From Paraburkholderia lacunae (GTDB lineage Bacteria > Pseudomonadota > Gammaproteobacteria > Burkholderiales > Burkholderiaceae), in assembly GCF_003353175.1 (NCBI RefSeq), contig NZ_QHKS01000001.1, forward strand, positions 1-64,000: 64,000 nucleotides of DNA. The letters run 5' to 3'. How positions within the stretch are numbered: position 1 is the first letter of the stretch; the number at the start of each line of letters is the position of its first letter. Shown one piece after another: positions 9,046 through 19,956 of the stretch. Below the pieces are notes generated by a model. That model saw only the letters and a program-made list of their open reading frames with translations, was not told the DNA's origin and searched no databases. The translations under genes were made by a program, and so were the position numbers.

Positions 9046-10038
9046 TTACACCTGGCCGAATAGCCAACGTACGTAACGATCGACGCCTTCCTGCACGCTC
9101 AAAAACGGCGCGTCATAGCCCGCCGCGTGCAGCTTCGTCAGGTCTGCTTGCGTGAAGCATTGGTACTTGCCGCGCAATGCATCGGGGAACGGAATGTATT
9201 CGATCAGCCCGCGCTGCACCTGATCGGCGAGCGACAACGGCGCTTCGTGGTTCAGCGAGCGCAGCGTGTTGACCACCGTGCTCGCGATGTCGTTGAACGG
9301 CTGCGCGCGGCCGCTGCCCAGGTTGAAGATGCCCGACTTGTCCGGATTGTCGAAGAAGAACAGATTGACCTTCACCACGTCTTCTACAGAGACGAAATCG
9401 CGCGTCTGTTCGCCCGCTGCATAACCGTTGTATTCGCCGAACAGCTTGACCTTGCCTTCGGCGCGGAACTGGTTGAAGTTGTGAAACGCCACCGACGCCA
9501 TGCGCGCCTTATGCGTTTCACGCGGACCGTACACGTTGAAGTAACGGAAGCCCGCGATCTGGCTCTTTGCGGTGGGCAGCACGCGACGGATCACCTGGTC
9601 GAACAGGAACTTCGAATAGCCGTACACGTTCAGCGGCTGCTCGACTTCGCGCTCTTCGACGAAACGGCTCGAGCCACCGTAAGTGGCCGCAGAGGACGCA
9701 TACAGGAACTGGATGTTCTGCTGCTGGCAGACATCGAGCACGTCGCGGCTATAGCGGAAGTTGTTGTCCATCATGTAGCGGCCGTCGGTTTCCATCGTGT
9801 CCGAGCAGGCGCCTTCGTGGAAGATCGCGCGCACTTTGCCGAAGTCGCCGCGCTTGAAGCGTTCGACAAATTCGGTCTTGTCGAGGTAGTCGTCGATTTC
9901 GCAGTCGACGAGGTTCTTGAACTTGTCCGCGCGCGTGAGATTGTCGACAGCGATGATGCGTTGCTCGCCGCGCTCGTTGAGCGCCTTCACGAGATTGCTG
10001 CCGATAAAGCCGGCCGCGCCGGTGACGATGAGGGTCAT
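9046..10038 (-). CDS. hldD: ADP-L-glycero-D-manno-heptose 6-epimerase
   Basis: 330 residues, extended short-chain dehydrogenase fold. The NADP-binding motif is [13 protein letters not shown] and the active-site tyrosine lies in [12 protein letters not shown]; the [12 protein letters not shown] segment also matches HldD/RfaD. It converts ADP-D-glycero-D-manno-heptose to the L-glycero form used in the LPS inner core. The adjacent hldA makes an upstream intermediate, and ugd and lapAB are also envelope genes. Confidence 0.94.
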   Translation of the reverse strand: MTLIVTGAAGFIGSNLVKALNERGEQRIIAVDNLTRADKFKNLVDCEIDDYLDKTEFVERFKRGDFGKVRAIFHEGACSDTMETDGRYMMDNNFRYSRDVLDVCQQQNIQFLYASSAATYGGSSRFVEEREVEQPLNVYGYSKFLFDQVIRRVLPTAKSQIAGFRYFNVYGPRETHKARMASVAFHNFNQFRAEGKVKLFGEYNGYAAGEQTRDFVSVEDVVKVNLFFFDNPDKSGIFNLGSGRAQPFNDIASTVVNTLRSLNHEAPLSLADQVQRGLIEYIPFPDALRGKYQCFTQADLTKLHAAGYDAPFLSVQEGVDRYVRWLFGQV

Positions 10039-10131
10039 GATGGTCCTGCGCTAATGAAGTTCAGTTGACGCTCCGCGGTCTCTGCCCGCGCGCCGCGATC
10101 CGGCGCAAAGCAGGAGCCTGAGCGAGCCGCA

Positions 10132-11139
10132 TCAATGAAAGAGTTCGTCGTAGTCGACGGTGGCGGTGCCGAGTTTGCCGACCACGATGCCGGCTGCGCG
10201 ATTCGCGAGTCCGACCGCCTCGACCAGCGTGAGGCCCGCGCCGAGCATGGCGGCAAGGGTGGCGATCACGGTGTCGCCCGCGCCCGATACATCATACACT
10301 TCGCGTGCCACGGCCGAAGCGTGCAGGATGCCGTCGTCGGAGAAGAGCGTCATACCCTCTTCCGAGCGCGTCAACAGCAGCGCCTTGAAATCGAGATCGG
10401 CGCGCAATCGAGTCACGCGCGCGATCAGATCTTCTTCGGATTTCCACTGGCCGACCACTTCGCGCAACTCGGCGCGATTCGGCGTGATCAGCGTCGCGCC
10501 GCGATAGCGCTCCCAGTCGTCGCCCTTCGGATCGACCAGCACCGGCTTGCCCGCCGCATGCGCCTTCGCAATCATCTGCGTGACGTGCGTGAGACCACCC
10601 TTCGCGTAATCGGACATCAGGATCACGTCGTGCGACGGCAGCAAGTCGTCGAAACGGGCGAGGCCCGCGAGCAGCACTTCGTGCGCCGGCGTGTTTTCGA
10701 AATCGACGCGCAGCAACTGCTGCTGACGCGACAGCACGCGCAGCTTGATCGTCGTGAGCAACGCGGGATCGCGTTCGAGATGCGACGTCACGCCGCTATC
10801 GCCGAGCAGCTGCACGATGCGCTCGCCGGGTTCGTCGTGGCCAACCACGCACAGCAAACCCGCTTGCGCACCGAGCGCCACCGCGTTGCGCGCCACGTTC
10901 GCCGCACCGCCGAGCCGGTCTTCCTGCCGCTGCACATGCACGACCGGCACCGGCGCCTCAGGCGAGATGCGGTTCACGTCGCCGAACCAGTAGCGATCGA
11001 GCATCACGTCGCCAACTACCAGCACGCGCGCCGCGCCGAGCTGCTCGCGCGACACGACAGTGAGCGCCGGCGCCGGCGTGGACAGAGCGCCCTCAGGCAT
11101 TGCTGGGGACATCGGCCGGAAGTTCGGAGGGTTGGGCAT
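10132..11139 (-). CDS. hldA: D-glycero-beta-D-manno-heptose-7-phosphate kinase
   Basis: About 335 residues, PfkB-type sugar kinase. The substrate motif is GGAANVARN and the catalytic motif [14 protein letters not shown] carries the base aspartate. It lacks the cytidylyltransferase half present in E. coli HldE, so it is the kinase-only HldA form. The start is uncertain: ATGs at 11139, 11112 and 11100 all overlap the 3' end of ugd (stop at 11093) and none has a strong ribosome-binding site, which suggests translation coupled to ugd. It acts in ADP-heptose synthesis for LPS. Confidence 0.9.
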   Translation of the reverse strand: MPNPPNFRPMSPAMPEGALSTPAPALTVVSREQLGAARVLVVGDVMLDRYWFGDVNRISPEAPVPVVHVQRQEDRLGGAANVARNAVALGAQAGLLCVVGHDEPGERIVQLLGDSGVTSHLERDPALLTTIKLRVLSRQQQLLRVDFENTPAHEVLLAGLARFDDLLPSHDVILMSDYAKGGLTHVTQMIAKAHAAGKPVLVDPKGDDWERYRGATLITPNRAELREVVGQWKSEEDLIARVTRLRADLDFKALLLTRSEEGMTLFSDDGILHASAVAREVYDVSGAGDTVIATLAAMLGAGLTLVEAVGLANRAAGIVVGKLGTATVDYDELFH

Positions 11140-12508
11140 AAGGGCGTCCAATCGAGTGATAGTCGATGCCGAGCTCGGTCATCGCGTCCGGTTCGTAGAG
11201 ATTGCGGCCATCGAAAATCAGTGGCGTCTTCAGCACCGATTTCAGATGCACGAAATCCGGGCTCTTGAATTCCTTCCATTCGGTAACGATCACGAGCGCG
11301 TCGGCGCCGGTAAGCGTTTCGTCCTGGGTACTCGTGAAATTCAGGCGCGCGAGCTGGTCCGGCGCATCGTGCAAATCGATGGCGAAAACGCGGCGTGCTT
11401 CGGTCACCGCGACCGGATCGTACGCGCGAACCTGGGCGCCACGCTTGAGCAATTCAGCGATCACGCGACGGCTCGGCGCTTCGCGCATGTCGTCGGTATT
11501 CGGCTTGAACGCGAGGCCCCACACCGCGAACGTGCGGCCGCTCAGATCCTCACCGAGCTTCGCCGTGATCTTGCGGACCAGCACGTCCTTCTGTTTGTAG
11601 TTCACTTCCTCGACCGCTTCGAGAATGCGCAGATTGTGACCGATTTCGCTCGCGGTGCGGATCAGCGCCTGCACGTCCTTGGGGAAGCACGAACCACCAT
11701 AGCCAGCACCGGCATACAGGAAGTGATAGCCGATGCGCGGGTCCGAGCCGATGCCGCGACGCACCGCTTCGATGTCCGCGCCGACGCGATCCGCCAGATT
11801 CGACATCTCGTTCATGAACGAGATGCGCGTGGCGAGCATCGCATTGGCGGCGTATTTCGTGAATTCAGCCGAGCGAACGTCCATATACAACGTGCGATCG
11901 TGATTGCGATTGAACGGCGCGTACAGACGCTTCATCAGCTCGCGCGCGCGCAGGCCGGCTTCGTCTTCGTCGCTGCCGATCACGATGCGATCGGGGCGCA
12001 TGAAGTCGTCGACCGCCGCGCCCTCTTTCAGAAACTCAGGATTGGAGACTACCGAGAAGCGGTGCTGCTCACTGTTGGCGAGCCCACGTTTGACCAGTTC
12101 CTCCTCGACCACCGCGTGCACGCGCTGCGCGGTGCCGACCGGCACCGTCGATTTGTCGACGATCACCTTGAAGCCGTTCATCGTGCGGCCGATGTTGCGC
12201 GCCGCCTCGAGCACGTATTGCAGATCGGCCGAGCCGTCCTCGTCGGGCGGCGTGCCGACGGCGATGAACTGTACGTCGCCGTGCGCGACACTCGCTTCGA
12301 TGTCCGTTGAAAACGTGATGCGGCGAGCCGCGCGCGTGCGGGCAATGATCTCCTGCAAACCCGGCTCGTGGATTGGCACGCCGCCGTTGTTGAGGATTTC
12401 GATCTTGCGCGGGTCGACGTCGAGACAGAAGACGTCGTGGCCGATTTCAGCGAGACACGCGCCAGTGACGAGGCCGACATAGCCTGTGCCGATAATGGTG
12501 ATTTTCAT
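11093..12508 (-). CDS. ugd: UDP-glucose 6-dehydrogenase
   Basis: 471 residues. The N-terminal NAD domain is [20 protein letters not shown], and the catalytic cysteine lies in [17 protein letters not shown]. The C-terminal UDP-binding domain is intact. It oxidises UDP-glucose to UDP-glucuronate, the precursor of glucuronate-containing polysaccharides and, in Burkholderia, of the Ara4N that decorates lipid A. It overlaps the downstream hldA and lies about 140 bp after lapB in the leftward block. Confidence 0.94.
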   Translation of the reverse strand: MKITIIGTGYVGLVTGACLAEIGHDVFCLDVDPRKIEILNNGGVPIHEPGLQEIIARTRAARRITFSTDIEASVAHGDVQFIAVGTPPDEDGSADLQYVLEAARNIGRTMNGFKVIVDKSTVPVGTAQRVHAVVEEELVKRGLANSEQHRFSVVSNPEFLKEGAAVDDFMRPDRIVIGSDEDEAGLRARELMKRLYAPFNRNHDRTLYMDVRSAEFTKYAANAMLATRISFMNEMSNLADRVGADIEAVRRGIGSDPRIGYHFLYAGAGYGGSCFPKDVQALIRTASEIGHNLRILEAVEEVNYKQKDVLVRKITAKLGEDLSGRTFAVWGLAFKPNTDDMREAPSRRVIAELLKRGAQVRAYDPVAVTEARRVFAIDLHDAPDQLARLNFTSTQDETLTGADALVIVTEWKEFKSPDFVHLKSVLKTPLIFDGRNLYEPDAMTELGIDYHSIGRPYAQPSELPADVPSNA

Positions 12509-12649
12509 ACGCTTTCCGGTTGAAGGTTCCGGTGATGATTCCCGGTGGTGAAGCCGGTCATGAACACGTTACGAGGTCCGCCCACGCCTGCGCTGTTGCC
12601 ATGCGCGTAGCGCAGCAATCGCGCAGGCCGACGCACGGCCACCGCGGCG

Positions 12650-13825
12650 TCAATTCGACGCGGTGATCGGTTCGACGCGACGCGGCGCGTAGGTTTCCCA
12701 ACCGCTGCAGCCCGGGCACTGCCAGTAGAAAAGCCGCGCCCGAAAGCCGCAATTCTGGCACGTATACCGTGGCAGATTTTTGGTGCGCTGGCGGATCAGC
12801 GTACGCATCAACTCCAGTTCGCTGCGCCGCGGCTCTTCCGCGACGGCTTGCTGCGCTTCCAGCAGACGCGTCATGCCCGCCAGATTAGGCGACTTCTGCA
12901 TCTGCGAGCGCGCCAGCGCATGGGCCGCATCGGGCCCGCGCAACGCCGCGACGTGCTGATACGCAACGTCGAGCAGATCGTTCGACGGGTAGCGATCCAC
13001 CCACGTGGTCAGCAGATCGGCGCCCTCTTGCGGACGGCCGAGCGCTTCGTAGGCCTTCATCAGTTTTTCGGCGATGAGCGGCAGATACGCCGGATTCTGC
13101 TCCTCGACGCGCCGCCATTGGCCGACGGCAGCTTCTTGCGCGCCGCCTGCCGCATCGACGTCGCCGAACAGGATCGTTGCGCGCACGTTGGTCGGATTGG
13201 CCTTCAACGCAAGGCCAAGCTGGCGGCGTGCCTCGTCCGGGTTTTTCTGTTGCAGCGCCTCCTGCGCCAGTTCGCAATGGAACTGCGCGATTTCCTTGTC
13301 GAGCGATTCGGCGCCCATCGTTTCCAGATGGCGCGCGGTGTCGATCGACTTGACCCAGTCTTTCTCGATTTCGTAGATGGTCAGCAACGCGCGTTGCGCA
13401 CCCAACGCGTAGTCGCCAGTTTCGAGCGAGCGGAAGGTTTCCTCCGCGCGATCGAGCAGGCCCGCTTTCAGGAAGTCTTGCCCCAGTTCGTAGAGCGCAT
13501 GATCGCGCTCAGTGACAGGCAGATCCGCACGGCTCAGCAGATTCTGGTGCACGCGGATCGCGCGATCCGTTTCACCGCGGCGCCGGAACAGATTTCCCAG
13601 CGCGAAGTGCAACTCGACCGTCTCCGGGTCGAGCTTGACCACTTCGATGAACGCATCGATCGCTTGATCAGGCTGCTCATTGAGCAGGAAATTCAGACCG
13701 CGAAAATACGAACGCGGCAGGTTGGCGCTTTCGGACAGCAGCGTCTTGAGGTCGTAGCGCGCGGCCATCCAGCCGAACGCGAAAGCGACGGGTATGACAA
13801 GCAGCCACCAGAAGTCTAGATCCAT
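12650..13825 (-). CDS. lapB: Lipopolysaccharide assembly protein B (YciM family)
   Basis: 391 residues. An N-terminal membrane anchor (residues 1-22) is followed by tetratricopeptide repeats and a C-terminal rubredoxin-type metal site with CQNCGF and CPGCSGWETY. That architecture is diagnostic of LapB/YciM, which regulates LPS synthesis by promoting FtsH-dependent LpxC turnover. lapA lies just upstream (73 bp), as in E. coli. Confidence 0.93.
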   Translation of the reverse strand: MDLDFWWLLVIPVAFAFGWMAARYDLKTLLSESANLPRSYFRGLNFLLNEQPDQAIDAFIEVVKLDPETVELHFALGNLFRRRGETDRAIRVHQNLLSRADLPVTERDHALYELGQDFLKAGLLDRAEETFRSLETGDYALGAQRALLTIYEIEKDWVKSIDTARHLETMGAESLDKEIAQFHCELAQEALQQKNPDEARRQLGLALKANPTNVRATILFGDVDAAGGAQEAAVGQWRRVEEQNPAYLPLIAEKLMKAYEALGRPQEGADLLTTWVDRYPSNDLLDVAYQHVAALRGPDAAHALARSQMQKSPNLAGMTRLLEAQQAVAEEPRRSELELMRTLIRQRTKNLPRYTCQNCGFRARLFYWQCPGCSGWETYAPRRVEPITASN

Positions 13826-13898
13826 GCGATTAATGCAAAAGAACGGGAAGGCGAAAACCGAAAGCCGCGCGCTTGCCGTACGCGCGGCGGAAGAAAAC

Positions 13899-14192
13899 TT
13901 AGATCAGCGGCGGCATCGGCGGTTGTTCGACCACCACCGGCGTTTCGCGCGCCACCCGCAACTCGCGCTTGAGCCGGCCGTTCTCCATGCGCAAACGCAC
14001 CATGGCCGGCATCGACGACAGCAGTCCGGCCAACAGCCCGACCACGAAAAAGGCGAGCCCGATCAGTATCAGCGGAGCCTGCCATGCGTAGCCAGCCAGG
14101 AAATTCAGCGTAGCGGGTTGCGTATTGGAGAGCGCGAGCACCAGCAGCAGCACGAACACCAGTACACGGATCAGCCAGACGATAAATTTCAT
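13899..14192 (-). CDS. lapA: Lipopolysaccharide assembly protein A (DUF1049)
   Basis: 97 residues with two hydrophobic helices (about residues 4-22 and 38-62) and a polar C-terminal helix, the standard LapA/DUF1049 arrangement. It contains the family motif ALSNTQPATLNFL. It is an inner-membrane partner of LapB. First gene of the lapAB pair; its promoter must lie in the 372-bp stretch before ihfB, because a terminator separates them. Confidence 0.9.
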   Translation of the reverse strand: MKFIVWLIRVLVFVLLLVLALSNTQPATLNFLAGYAWQAPLILIGLAFFVVGLLAGLLSSMPAMVRLRMENGRLKRELRVARETPVVVEQPPMPPLI

Positions 14193-14423
14193 GAATAGGT
14201 CTCTTGACGGCAGTTGCGGGGTGACGCCGGCTTGATGACGCGTCGCGCCACGGTGTTGCCCGCGCCGAAGTGACCCGTATTGTAATTGAAGCCCTCGCGG
14301 CTGGGCAGGAACTGGCTGATTGCGGACTTACACGAGCTATATCCTGCTGCGATCGAATGCATTGACCAGGCCTGCTCGATTTCGGGACGCACCGTGCGCG
14401 CCAGCGACGCCACACCCAGCGTA

Positions 14424-14471
14424 CTGACGAAAACGCAGACGAAAACGCAGACGAAAACGCAGACGAAAAAA
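14424..14471. repeat. 12-bp tandem repeat, four copies
   Basis: Four consecutive copies of the unit CAGACGAAAACG (first base pair of copy 1 reads CTG, last copy ends in A-run) directly abut the ihfB terminator. The copies are almost identical, so this is a young simple-sequence repeat prone to copy-number change. Confidence 0.9.
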
Positions 14472-14493
14472 AAAGCGCCCGAAGGCGCTTTTT
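14466..14493 (-). terminator. Rho-independent terminator of ihfB
   Basis: Stem AAAAAGCGCC / GGCGCTTTTT with a CGAA loop; on the minus strand it is followed by a run of nine T. It lies about 70 bp past the ihfB stop and is symmetrical enough to act on both strands. Confidence 0.88.
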
Positions 14494-14564
14494 CTGGTGT
14501 TTTGCCGTCTGGCTTTGGCCGCTGACGCAACCGATGCCGCGCTGCAAACCGCACAGCGGAGCAT

Positions 14565-14891
14565 TTACAGGTCGTCGTCATCCGGCTCTTCGGCCTTCAG
14601 TGGTTCGCCCGAACGCCGATCGACCCGCTCGCGCAATTCCTTGCCTGGCTTGAAGTGCGGTACATACTTCTCGGGTACCAGCACCTTCTCGCCCGACTTC
14701 GGATTACGCCCGACACGGGAAGGACGACGGTTGAGGCCGAAGCTGCCGAAGCCGCGAATTTCGATGCGATGACCGTTGGCAAGCGCCTCCGACATCGCAT
14801 CAAGCATCGTCTTCACCGCGAAATCCGCATCTTTCAACACAAGCTGCGGGAATCGCGTAGCCAACTGGGCGACCAATTCCGATTTGGTCAT
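14565..14891 (-). CDS. ihfB: Integration host factor subunit beta
   Basis: 108 residues: [15 protein letters not shown] at the start and the DNA-binding arm [27 protein letters not shown] characterised by GFGSF and the RNPKSG proline region (given here as two adjacent motifs [10 protein letters not shown] and [10 protein letters not shown]). The C-terminal acidic tail (EEPDDDDL) is typical of the beta subunit in Burkholderia. With IhfA it bends DNA at many promoters. It follows rpsA in the same direction, the conserved rpsA-ihfB order. Confidence 0.95.
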   Translation of the reverse strand: MTKSELVAQLATRFPQLVLKDADFAVKTMLDAMSEALANGHRIEIRGFGSFGLNRRPSRVGRNPKSGEKVLVPEKYVPHFKPGKELRERVDRRSGEPLKAEEPDDDDL

Positions 14892-14937
14892 ACTGCAGCA
14901 GACCTCTCAAGAAAACGCCGGACCGCCCCCAAGTTTT

Positions 14938-14985
14938 CCGCCCCGCAGGAAGTCCCCTTGGGGGATTGCCCCCCTTGGGGGGCCT
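14938..14985. repeat. GC-rich palindromic intergenic repeat
   Basis: Contains CCCCTTGGGGG and a 7-bp-arm inverted repeat GCCCCCC/GGGGGGC, preceded by CGCCCCGCAGGAAGTCCCC. The same two blocks recur inside the fdsA coding sequence at 43841-43898, so this is a dispersed repeat family. Its position between rpsA and ihfB suggests that it may also act as an RNA hairpin. Confidence 0.65.
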
Positions 14986-15023
14986 GACGCGAAGCGACAG
15001 GTTGTTTGGGGGCGCTTCTCAAT

Positions 15024-16736
15024 TTACTGGCTCTGGCCGTCGAGCTTGGCCTTCAGCAGTGCGCCGAGGTTCGTCGTGCCGGTTGCAGCCGCGCTGTTGT
15101 CCGACGCGAGGCCGCGGATGGCTTCCTGCTGTTCGGCCGAGTCCTTGGCCTTGATCGACAGGTTGATGCCGCGCGACTTGCGATCGATGTTGATGATCAT
15201 CGCGTTGACCTTGTCGCCTTCCTTCAGCACATTGCGAGCATCTTCCACGCGGTCTTGTGCGATTTCCGAAGCGCGCAGGTAGCCTTCGACTTCAGCCGAC
15301 AGCTGAACCACTGCACCCTTGGCGTCCACCGACTTGACCACGCCGTCGACGATCGAACCCTTGTCGTTCATTGCAACGAAGTTGCTGAACGGGTCGCCTT
15401 CGAGCTGCTTGATACCCAGCGAAATACGTTCCTTCTCGACGTCGATGCCGAGAACGATCGCTTCCACTTCGTCGCCCTTCTTGTACTTGCGAACAGCTTC
15501 TTCGCCCGTTTCGCTCCACGACAGGTCCGACAGGTGAACCAGACCGTCGATGCCGCCCGGCAGACCGATGAAGACGCCGAAGTCGGTGATCGACTTGATT
15601 GCGCCTTGCAGCTTGTCGCCCTTCTTGAAGTTGCGGCTGAAGTCGTCCCACGGGTTCGGCTTGCATTGCTTCATGCCGAGGCTGATACGGCGGCGGTCTT
15701 CGTCGATTTCGAGAACCATGACTTCGACTTCGTCGCCCAGCTGAACAACCTTCGACGGTGCAACGTTCTTGTTCGTCCAGTCCATCTCCGACACGTGGAC
15801 GAGTCCTTCGATGCCCGATTCCACTTCGACGAATGCGCCGTAGTCGGTGATGTTGGTGACCTTACCGAACAGGCGCGTGCCCGACGGGTAACGGCGCGAG
15901 ATGCCTTCCCACGGATCGTCGCCCAGTTGCTTGATACCCAGCGAAACGCGGTTCTTCTCTTGATCGAACTTGAGGATCTTCGCGGTGACTTCCTGACCAA
16001 CCGACAGCACTTCGCTCGGATGACGCACACGACGCCATGCGATATCCGTGATGTGCAGCAGGCCGTCGATACCGCCGAGGTCCACGAACGCGCCGTAGTC
16101 GGTGATGTTCTTGACCACGCCTTCCACGATCGCGCCTTCCTTCAGCGTTTCGAGCAGCTTTGCGCGCTCTTCGCCCTGAGTCGCTTCGATCACGGCACGG
16201 CGCGACAGCACGACGTTGTTACGCTTGCGGTCGAGCTTGATGACGCGGAATTCGAGGGTCTTGCCTTCGTACGGGGTCGTGTCCTTGACCGGGCGCGTAT
16301 CAACCAGCGAACCCGGCAGGAACGCGCGGATGCCGTTGACCATGACGGTCATGCCGCCCTTGACCTTGCCCGTGATCGTGCCGGTCACGAGTTCGTTGTT
16401 GTCGAGAGCCTTTTCCAGCGACAGCCACGAAGCCAGACGCTTCGCCTTGTCGCGCGACAGGATCGTGTCGCCATAGCCGTTTTCCAGCGCGTCGATCGCG
16501 ACGGAAACGAAGTCGCCCGCCTGCACTTCTACCTCGCCCGCGTCGTTCAGGAACTCTTCGAGCGGGATGTAGGCTTCGGACTTGAGACCAGCGTTGACGA
16601 CCACGAAGTTGTGGTCAACGCGCACGACTTCGGCGGAGATCACTTCGCCGGCGCGCATGTCTTGCTTGGTCAGCGACTCTTCGAACAGAGCCGCAAAAGA
16701 TTCGGTATTCGGGGTAGAGGTTTGCAGGTCGGACAT
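15024..16736 (-). CDS. rpsA: 30S ribosomal protein S1
   Basis: 570 residues from the ATG at [20 protein letters not shown]; an upstream ATG six codons earlier is possible but not conserved. Six S1 RNA-binding domains run through the protein, with repeated motifs such as [20 protein letters not shown] and [20 protein letters not shown]. It brings mRNA to the 30S subunit. It sits between cmk and ihfB, the order conserved in proteobacteria. Confidence 0.96.
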   Translation of the reverse strand: MSDLQTSTPNTESFAALFEESLTKQDMRAGEVISAEVVRVDHNFVVVNAGLKSEAYIPLEEFLNDAGEVEVQAGDFVSVAIDALENGYGDTILSRDKAKRLASWLSLEKALDNNELVTGTITGKVKGGMTVMVNGIRAFLPGSLVDTRPVKDTTPYEGKTLEFRVIKLDRKRNNVVLSRRAVIEATQGEERAKLLETLKEGAIVEGVVKNITDYGAFVDLGGIDGLLHITDIAWRRVRHPSEVLSVGQEVTAKILKFDQEKNRVSLGIKQLGDDPWEGISRRYPSGTRLFGKVTNITDYGAFVEVESGIEGLVHVSEMDWTNKNVAPSKVVQLGDEVEVMVLEIDEDRRRISLGMKQCKPNPWDDFSRNFKKGDKLQGAIKSITDFGVFIGLPGGIDGLVHLSDLSWSETGEEAVRKYKKGDEVEAIVLGIDVEKERISLGIKQLEGDPFSNFVAMNDKGSIVDGVVKSVDAKGAVVQLSAEVEGYLRASEIAQDRVEDARNVLKEGDKVNAMIINIDRKSRGINLSIKAKDSAEQQEAIRGLASDNSAAATGTTNLGALLKAKLDGQSQ

Positions 16737-16917
16737 AAAAATCAAAATTTGCATGGTTCTCGCGGTGCCCGGCTGGCCGGACGGCCAGCAATTTCGGCAA
16801 GAGTGCGAATGCCACGCGGGGTTAAAGGGTTAATACACGCTCCACGACCATCGCGGAGCACCTACTGACAACACAACTTCTACTGCGCCCGATGTCGATG
16901 CGCAACTCGTACATTCA

Positions 16918-17604
16918 TCAAGCATGCGGGACTAAGGCTTCATACCACTGCACCACCTGTTCGACCGCCTGGTCGACCGACAATGCCGAGGTATCAAGCA
17001 GCTTTGCATCCGCTGCGGGCTTGAGCGGCGCGGCTGCGCGCTGACTGTCACGCTCGTCGCGCTCACGCAAATCCCGGAGCAAGTCATCTATATTAGCAGA
17101 AAATCCTTTTTGGATCAATTGCTTATACCGGCGCGCGGCGCGCGCCTCCACGCTGGCGGTCAAGAACACCTTCAGCACGGCGTCCTGGAAGATCACGGTG
17201 CCCATGTCGCGGCCGTCGGCAACCAGCCCCGGCTCCTTGCGAAAAGCCCGCTGACGCGCCACCAGCGCGGCGCGCACGGGAGCGTGCACGGCAATCGCCG
17301 AGGCCCGGCTGCCGACTTCCTCCGCGCGAATCTCGGCGGATACATCGACGCCGTCGAGCTGCGCCAGGCCCTCGCGAAAGGTGATGTGCAGGTCGTCGAT
17401 CAGCATTGCAAGCGCGTCGGCATCGTCCGGCGCGATGTTGTAGCGCATGCTCGCGAGCGCGGCGAGCCGGTACAGCGCACCACTGTCCAGCAAGTGAAAA
17501 CCGAGGCTCGCGGCAACCAGCGCGGCCACCGTGCCCTTGCCGGAGGCGCTCGGGCCGTCGATCGTGATGACGGGCGTCTGGTGAAAGGGACGGGTCGGTT
17601 TCAT
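16918..17604 (-). CDS. cmk: Cytidylate kinase
   Basis: 228 residues. The P-loop is [17 protein letters not shown] and the CMP-binding region [15 protein letters not shown] is intact. It phosphorylates CMP and dCMP in pyrimidine nucleotide recycling in the cytoplasm. It lies between aroA (35 bp upstream) and rpsA, as in E. coli. Confidence 0.95.
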   Translation of the reverse strand: MKPTRPFHQTPVITIDGPSASGKGTVAALVAASLGFHLLDSGALYRLAALASMRYNIAPDDADALAMLIDDLHITFREGLAQLDGVDVSAEIRAEEVGSRASAIAVHAPVRAALVARQRAFRKEPGLVADGRDMGTVIFQDAVLKVFLTASVEARAARRYKQLIQKGFSANIDDLLRDLRERDERDSQRAAAPLKPAADAKLLDTSALSVDQAVEQVVQWYEALVPHA

Positions 17605-17639
17605 CGAAAAAGTCGCACGTCAGTCGATTTGGGGTCGAA

Positions 17640-18944
17640 TCAGGGTTGGGCGAGCGCGGTGAAGCGCTCGAAATAGTCAGGGAACGTCTTGCCGACGCAC
17701 TTCGGATCGTTGATCCGGATCGGCACGCCGCCGAGGCTCACCAGCGAGAAGCACATCGCCATGCGGTGATCGTCGTAGGTGTCGATCGAGGCGTTCGGGA
17801 TCAGTTTTTCCGGCGGCGTGACGACGAGGTAATCCTCGCCCTCCTCCACTTTGGCGCCGACCTTGCGCAGCTCGGTCGCCATCGCCGCGATCCGGTCGGT
17901 TTCCTTCACTCGCCAGCTAGCGATGTTACGCAGCGTGGTGGTGCCGTCGGCGAACAGCGCGGCTACGGCGATCGTCATCGCCGCGTCGGGAATCAGGTTG
18001 AAGTCCATGTCGATCGGCTCGAGCTTGCCGTGGTCGTGGCCGACGCCGCGCACCTCGATCCAGTCGTCGCCCATCTGCAGGTTCGCGCCCATCCTGATCA
18101 GCGCATCGGCAAAGCCGACATCGCCCTGAATGCTGGCCCGGCCGACGCCCTCCACCCGTAGCGGCCCGCCGCCGAGCGCGCCCGCGGCGAGAAAGTACGA
18201 CGCCGACGACGCATCGCCTTCCACCATGATCGTGCCCGGCGACTGATAGCGCTGTCCCGCCGGCACGACGAACTGGTGCCAGCCGTGGCGTTCGACCTTG
18301 ATGCCGAAGCGCTCCATCAGCTTGATCGTGATCTCGATGTACGGCTTCGAGATCAGTTCGCCGTCGACCTGCACGGTCGTGACACCGCTTTCGGTGCGCA
18401 ACAGCGGCAGTGTCATCAGCAGCGAAGTGAGGAACTGGCTCGACACGTCGCCGCGCACGCGGATCGGCGCGTCGGCGGAAATCTGCCCCGGGCGAATCCG
18501 CAGCGGCGGATAACCTTCATTCGCTTCGTAATCGATCCTCGCGCCGATCTGCCGCAAACCGTCGACCAGATCGCCGATCGGCCGCTCGTGCATGCGCGGC
18601 ACGCCGTGAATGCGATAGTCGCCGCCATTGACCGCGAGTGCCGCCGTGAGCGGACGCACCGCCGTGCCCGCATTGCCGAGGAACAGATCGGCAGTGCGAG
18701 CGGTGAACGCGCCGCGCGTGCCGGTGACGACGCAGGTGTCGCCATCGCGCTTCAGACGTACACCGAGCTTTTCGAGCGCGTCGAGCATGACGCGCGTGTC
18801 GTCCGAATCGAGCAGGTTGGTGATGGTCGTTTCGCCTTCGGCGAGCGCGGCAAGCAGCAGCACCCGGTTCGAAATGCTCTTCGAGCCTGGCAGACGAACC
18901 GTGCCGGACGCACGGGAAAACGGTCCGAGATCGAGGAATTCCAT
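17640..18944 (-). CDS. aroA: 3-phosphoshikimate 1-carboxyvinyltransferase (EPSP synthase)
   Basis: 434 residues from the ATG at [14 protein letters not shown]; the reading frame extends upstream into tyrA but without similarity. Class I EPSP synthase motifs: [34 protein letters not shown] and the DDHRMAM near the C terminus. It joins shikimate 3-phosphate with phosphoenolpyruvate, the sixth step of chorismate synthesis. Part of the leftward aromatic operon, 19 bp after tyrA. Confidence 0.96.
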   Translation of the reverse strand: MEFLDLGPFSRASGTVRLPGSKSISNRVLLLAALAEGETTITNLLDSDDTRVMLDALEKLGVRLKRDGDTCVVTGTRGAFTARTADLFLGNAGTAVRPLTAALAVNGGDYRIHGVPRMHERPIGDLVDGLRQIGARIDYEANEGYPPLRIRPGQISADAPIRVRGDVSSQFLTSLLMTLPLLRTESGVTTVQVDGELISKPYIEITIKLMERFGIKVERHGWHQFVVPAGQRYQSPGTIMVEGDASSASYFLAAGALGGGPLRVEGVGRASIQGDVGFADALIRMGANLQMGDDWIEVRGVGHDHGKLEPIDMDFNLIPDAAMTIAVAALFADGTTTLRNIASWRVKETDRIAAMATELRKVGAKVEEGEDYLVVTPPEKLIPNASIDTYDDHRMAMCFSLVSLGGVPIRINDPKCVGKTFPDYFERFTALAQP

Positions 18945-18963
18945 GATTGAGTCCAGTTTCCAG

Positions 18964-19905
18964 TTATTTCGATGCGTCGCTGGGCGCAACCGCTGCGCCT
19001 CGCTGGTCCTGCCATTCGGTACGCGCGACCCGCGAGCGGGCGAACACGGCTTCGAGGGCGGCGCCGTCGGCAGCCTCGATCGCCGTCCGCAAGCGCGCGA
19101 GCACCGCTGTGTAGGCATCGAGCTCGTCGAGCAAAGCGACGCGATTCGCGACGCATACGTCGCGCCACATTTCCGGGCTCGACGCGGCAATGCGCGTGAA
19201 GTCGCGGAAACCGCCCGCAGCAAAGGCGAATTTCAGCGCGGCGTCGGGCGAATTGAGAATCTGCTCGACCAGCGCGAACGACAGCACGTGCGGCAGATGG
19301 CTGACCGACGCGAACACGCGGTCATGCTGCTGCGACGTCATCTCGTGAACGGCGGCGCCGGTGGCGCGCCACATGGCGGCGACACGCGCGACGGCTTCGG
19401 CCGAATTCTCCGGCAGCGCGCACAGCACGACGTTGCGGTTCACATACAGATCGGGCAAGGCGGCATCCACACCGCTCGACTCGCGTCCGGCGATCGGATG
19501 CCCCGGCACGAACTGGCCGATGCGCGCCCCGAGCGCCGCTCGGGCGGCGGCGACCACGTCGGATTTGGTGCTGCCGGCATCGGTGACGATCGTGTCAGCG
19601 TCGAGAAACGGCGCGATGCGTTCGAGCAGAGGCTGAGTCTGCGCGACGGGTGCGGCAAGCAGCACGAAGTCCGCGCCGGACAATGCTTCGCGCAACGCGG
19701 CGGCGTCGTTCAGCGCAGCGGTTCCGTCGATCACGCCTAGCTCCAAAGCGCGCGCCGTCGACGCGGACGAACGTCCGACACCGACTACTGTGCGCGCGCC
19801 TTCGGCTTCACCCCGCTCGCGCAACGCGCGCGCAAGCGATCCGCCGATCAGGCCGACACCGAAAATCACCAGTTTGTTAAAAGAGAACGCGGCCACGTCG
19901 GTCAC
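18964..19905 (-). CDS. tyrA: Prephenate dehydrogenase
   Basis: 313 residues with the NAD-binding motif [19 protein letters not shown] and the PDH motifs [15 protein letters not shown] and [13 protein letters not shown]. It converts prephenate to 4-hydroxyphenylpyruvate in tyrosine synthesis. The first codon is GTG, with no better ATG before the Rossmann motif. Monofunctional: no chorismate mutase domain. Lies between hisC and aroA in the aromatic operon. Confidence 0.93.
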   Translation of the reverse strand: MTDVAAFSFNKLVIFGVGLIGGSLARALRERGEAEGARTVVGVGRSSASTARALELGVIDGTAALNDAAALREALSGADFVLLAAPVAQTQPLLERIAPFLDADTIVTDAGSTKSDVVAAARAALGARIGQFVPGHPIAGRESSGVDAALPDLYVNRNVVLCALPENSAEAVARVAAMWRATGAAVHEMTSQQHDRVFASVSHLPHVLSFALVEQILNSPDAALKFAFAAGGFRDFTRIAASSPEMWRDVCVANRVALLDELDAYTAVLARLRTAIEAADGAALEAVFARSRVARTEWQDQRGAAVAPSDASK

Positions 19906-19956
19906 AGAAAAAGCGCGCCTTTCAGGTAGCGAGGCGCGCGGGTCAAGAACTACCGC

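Larger units (their letters stand above)
14193..14564. other. Intergenic region lapA-ihfB
   Basis: 372 bp without a credible gene; small open frames here come from the simple repeat. It contains the ihfB terminator (14466-14493), four copies of a 12-bp tandem repeat (14424-14471) and presumably the lapAB promoter. Confidence 0.6.

Noticed and set aside
15006..16868. Long plus-strand frame opposite rpsA
   Set aside because: Antisense shadow of ribosomal protein S1, which has six recognisable S1 domains on the other strand.
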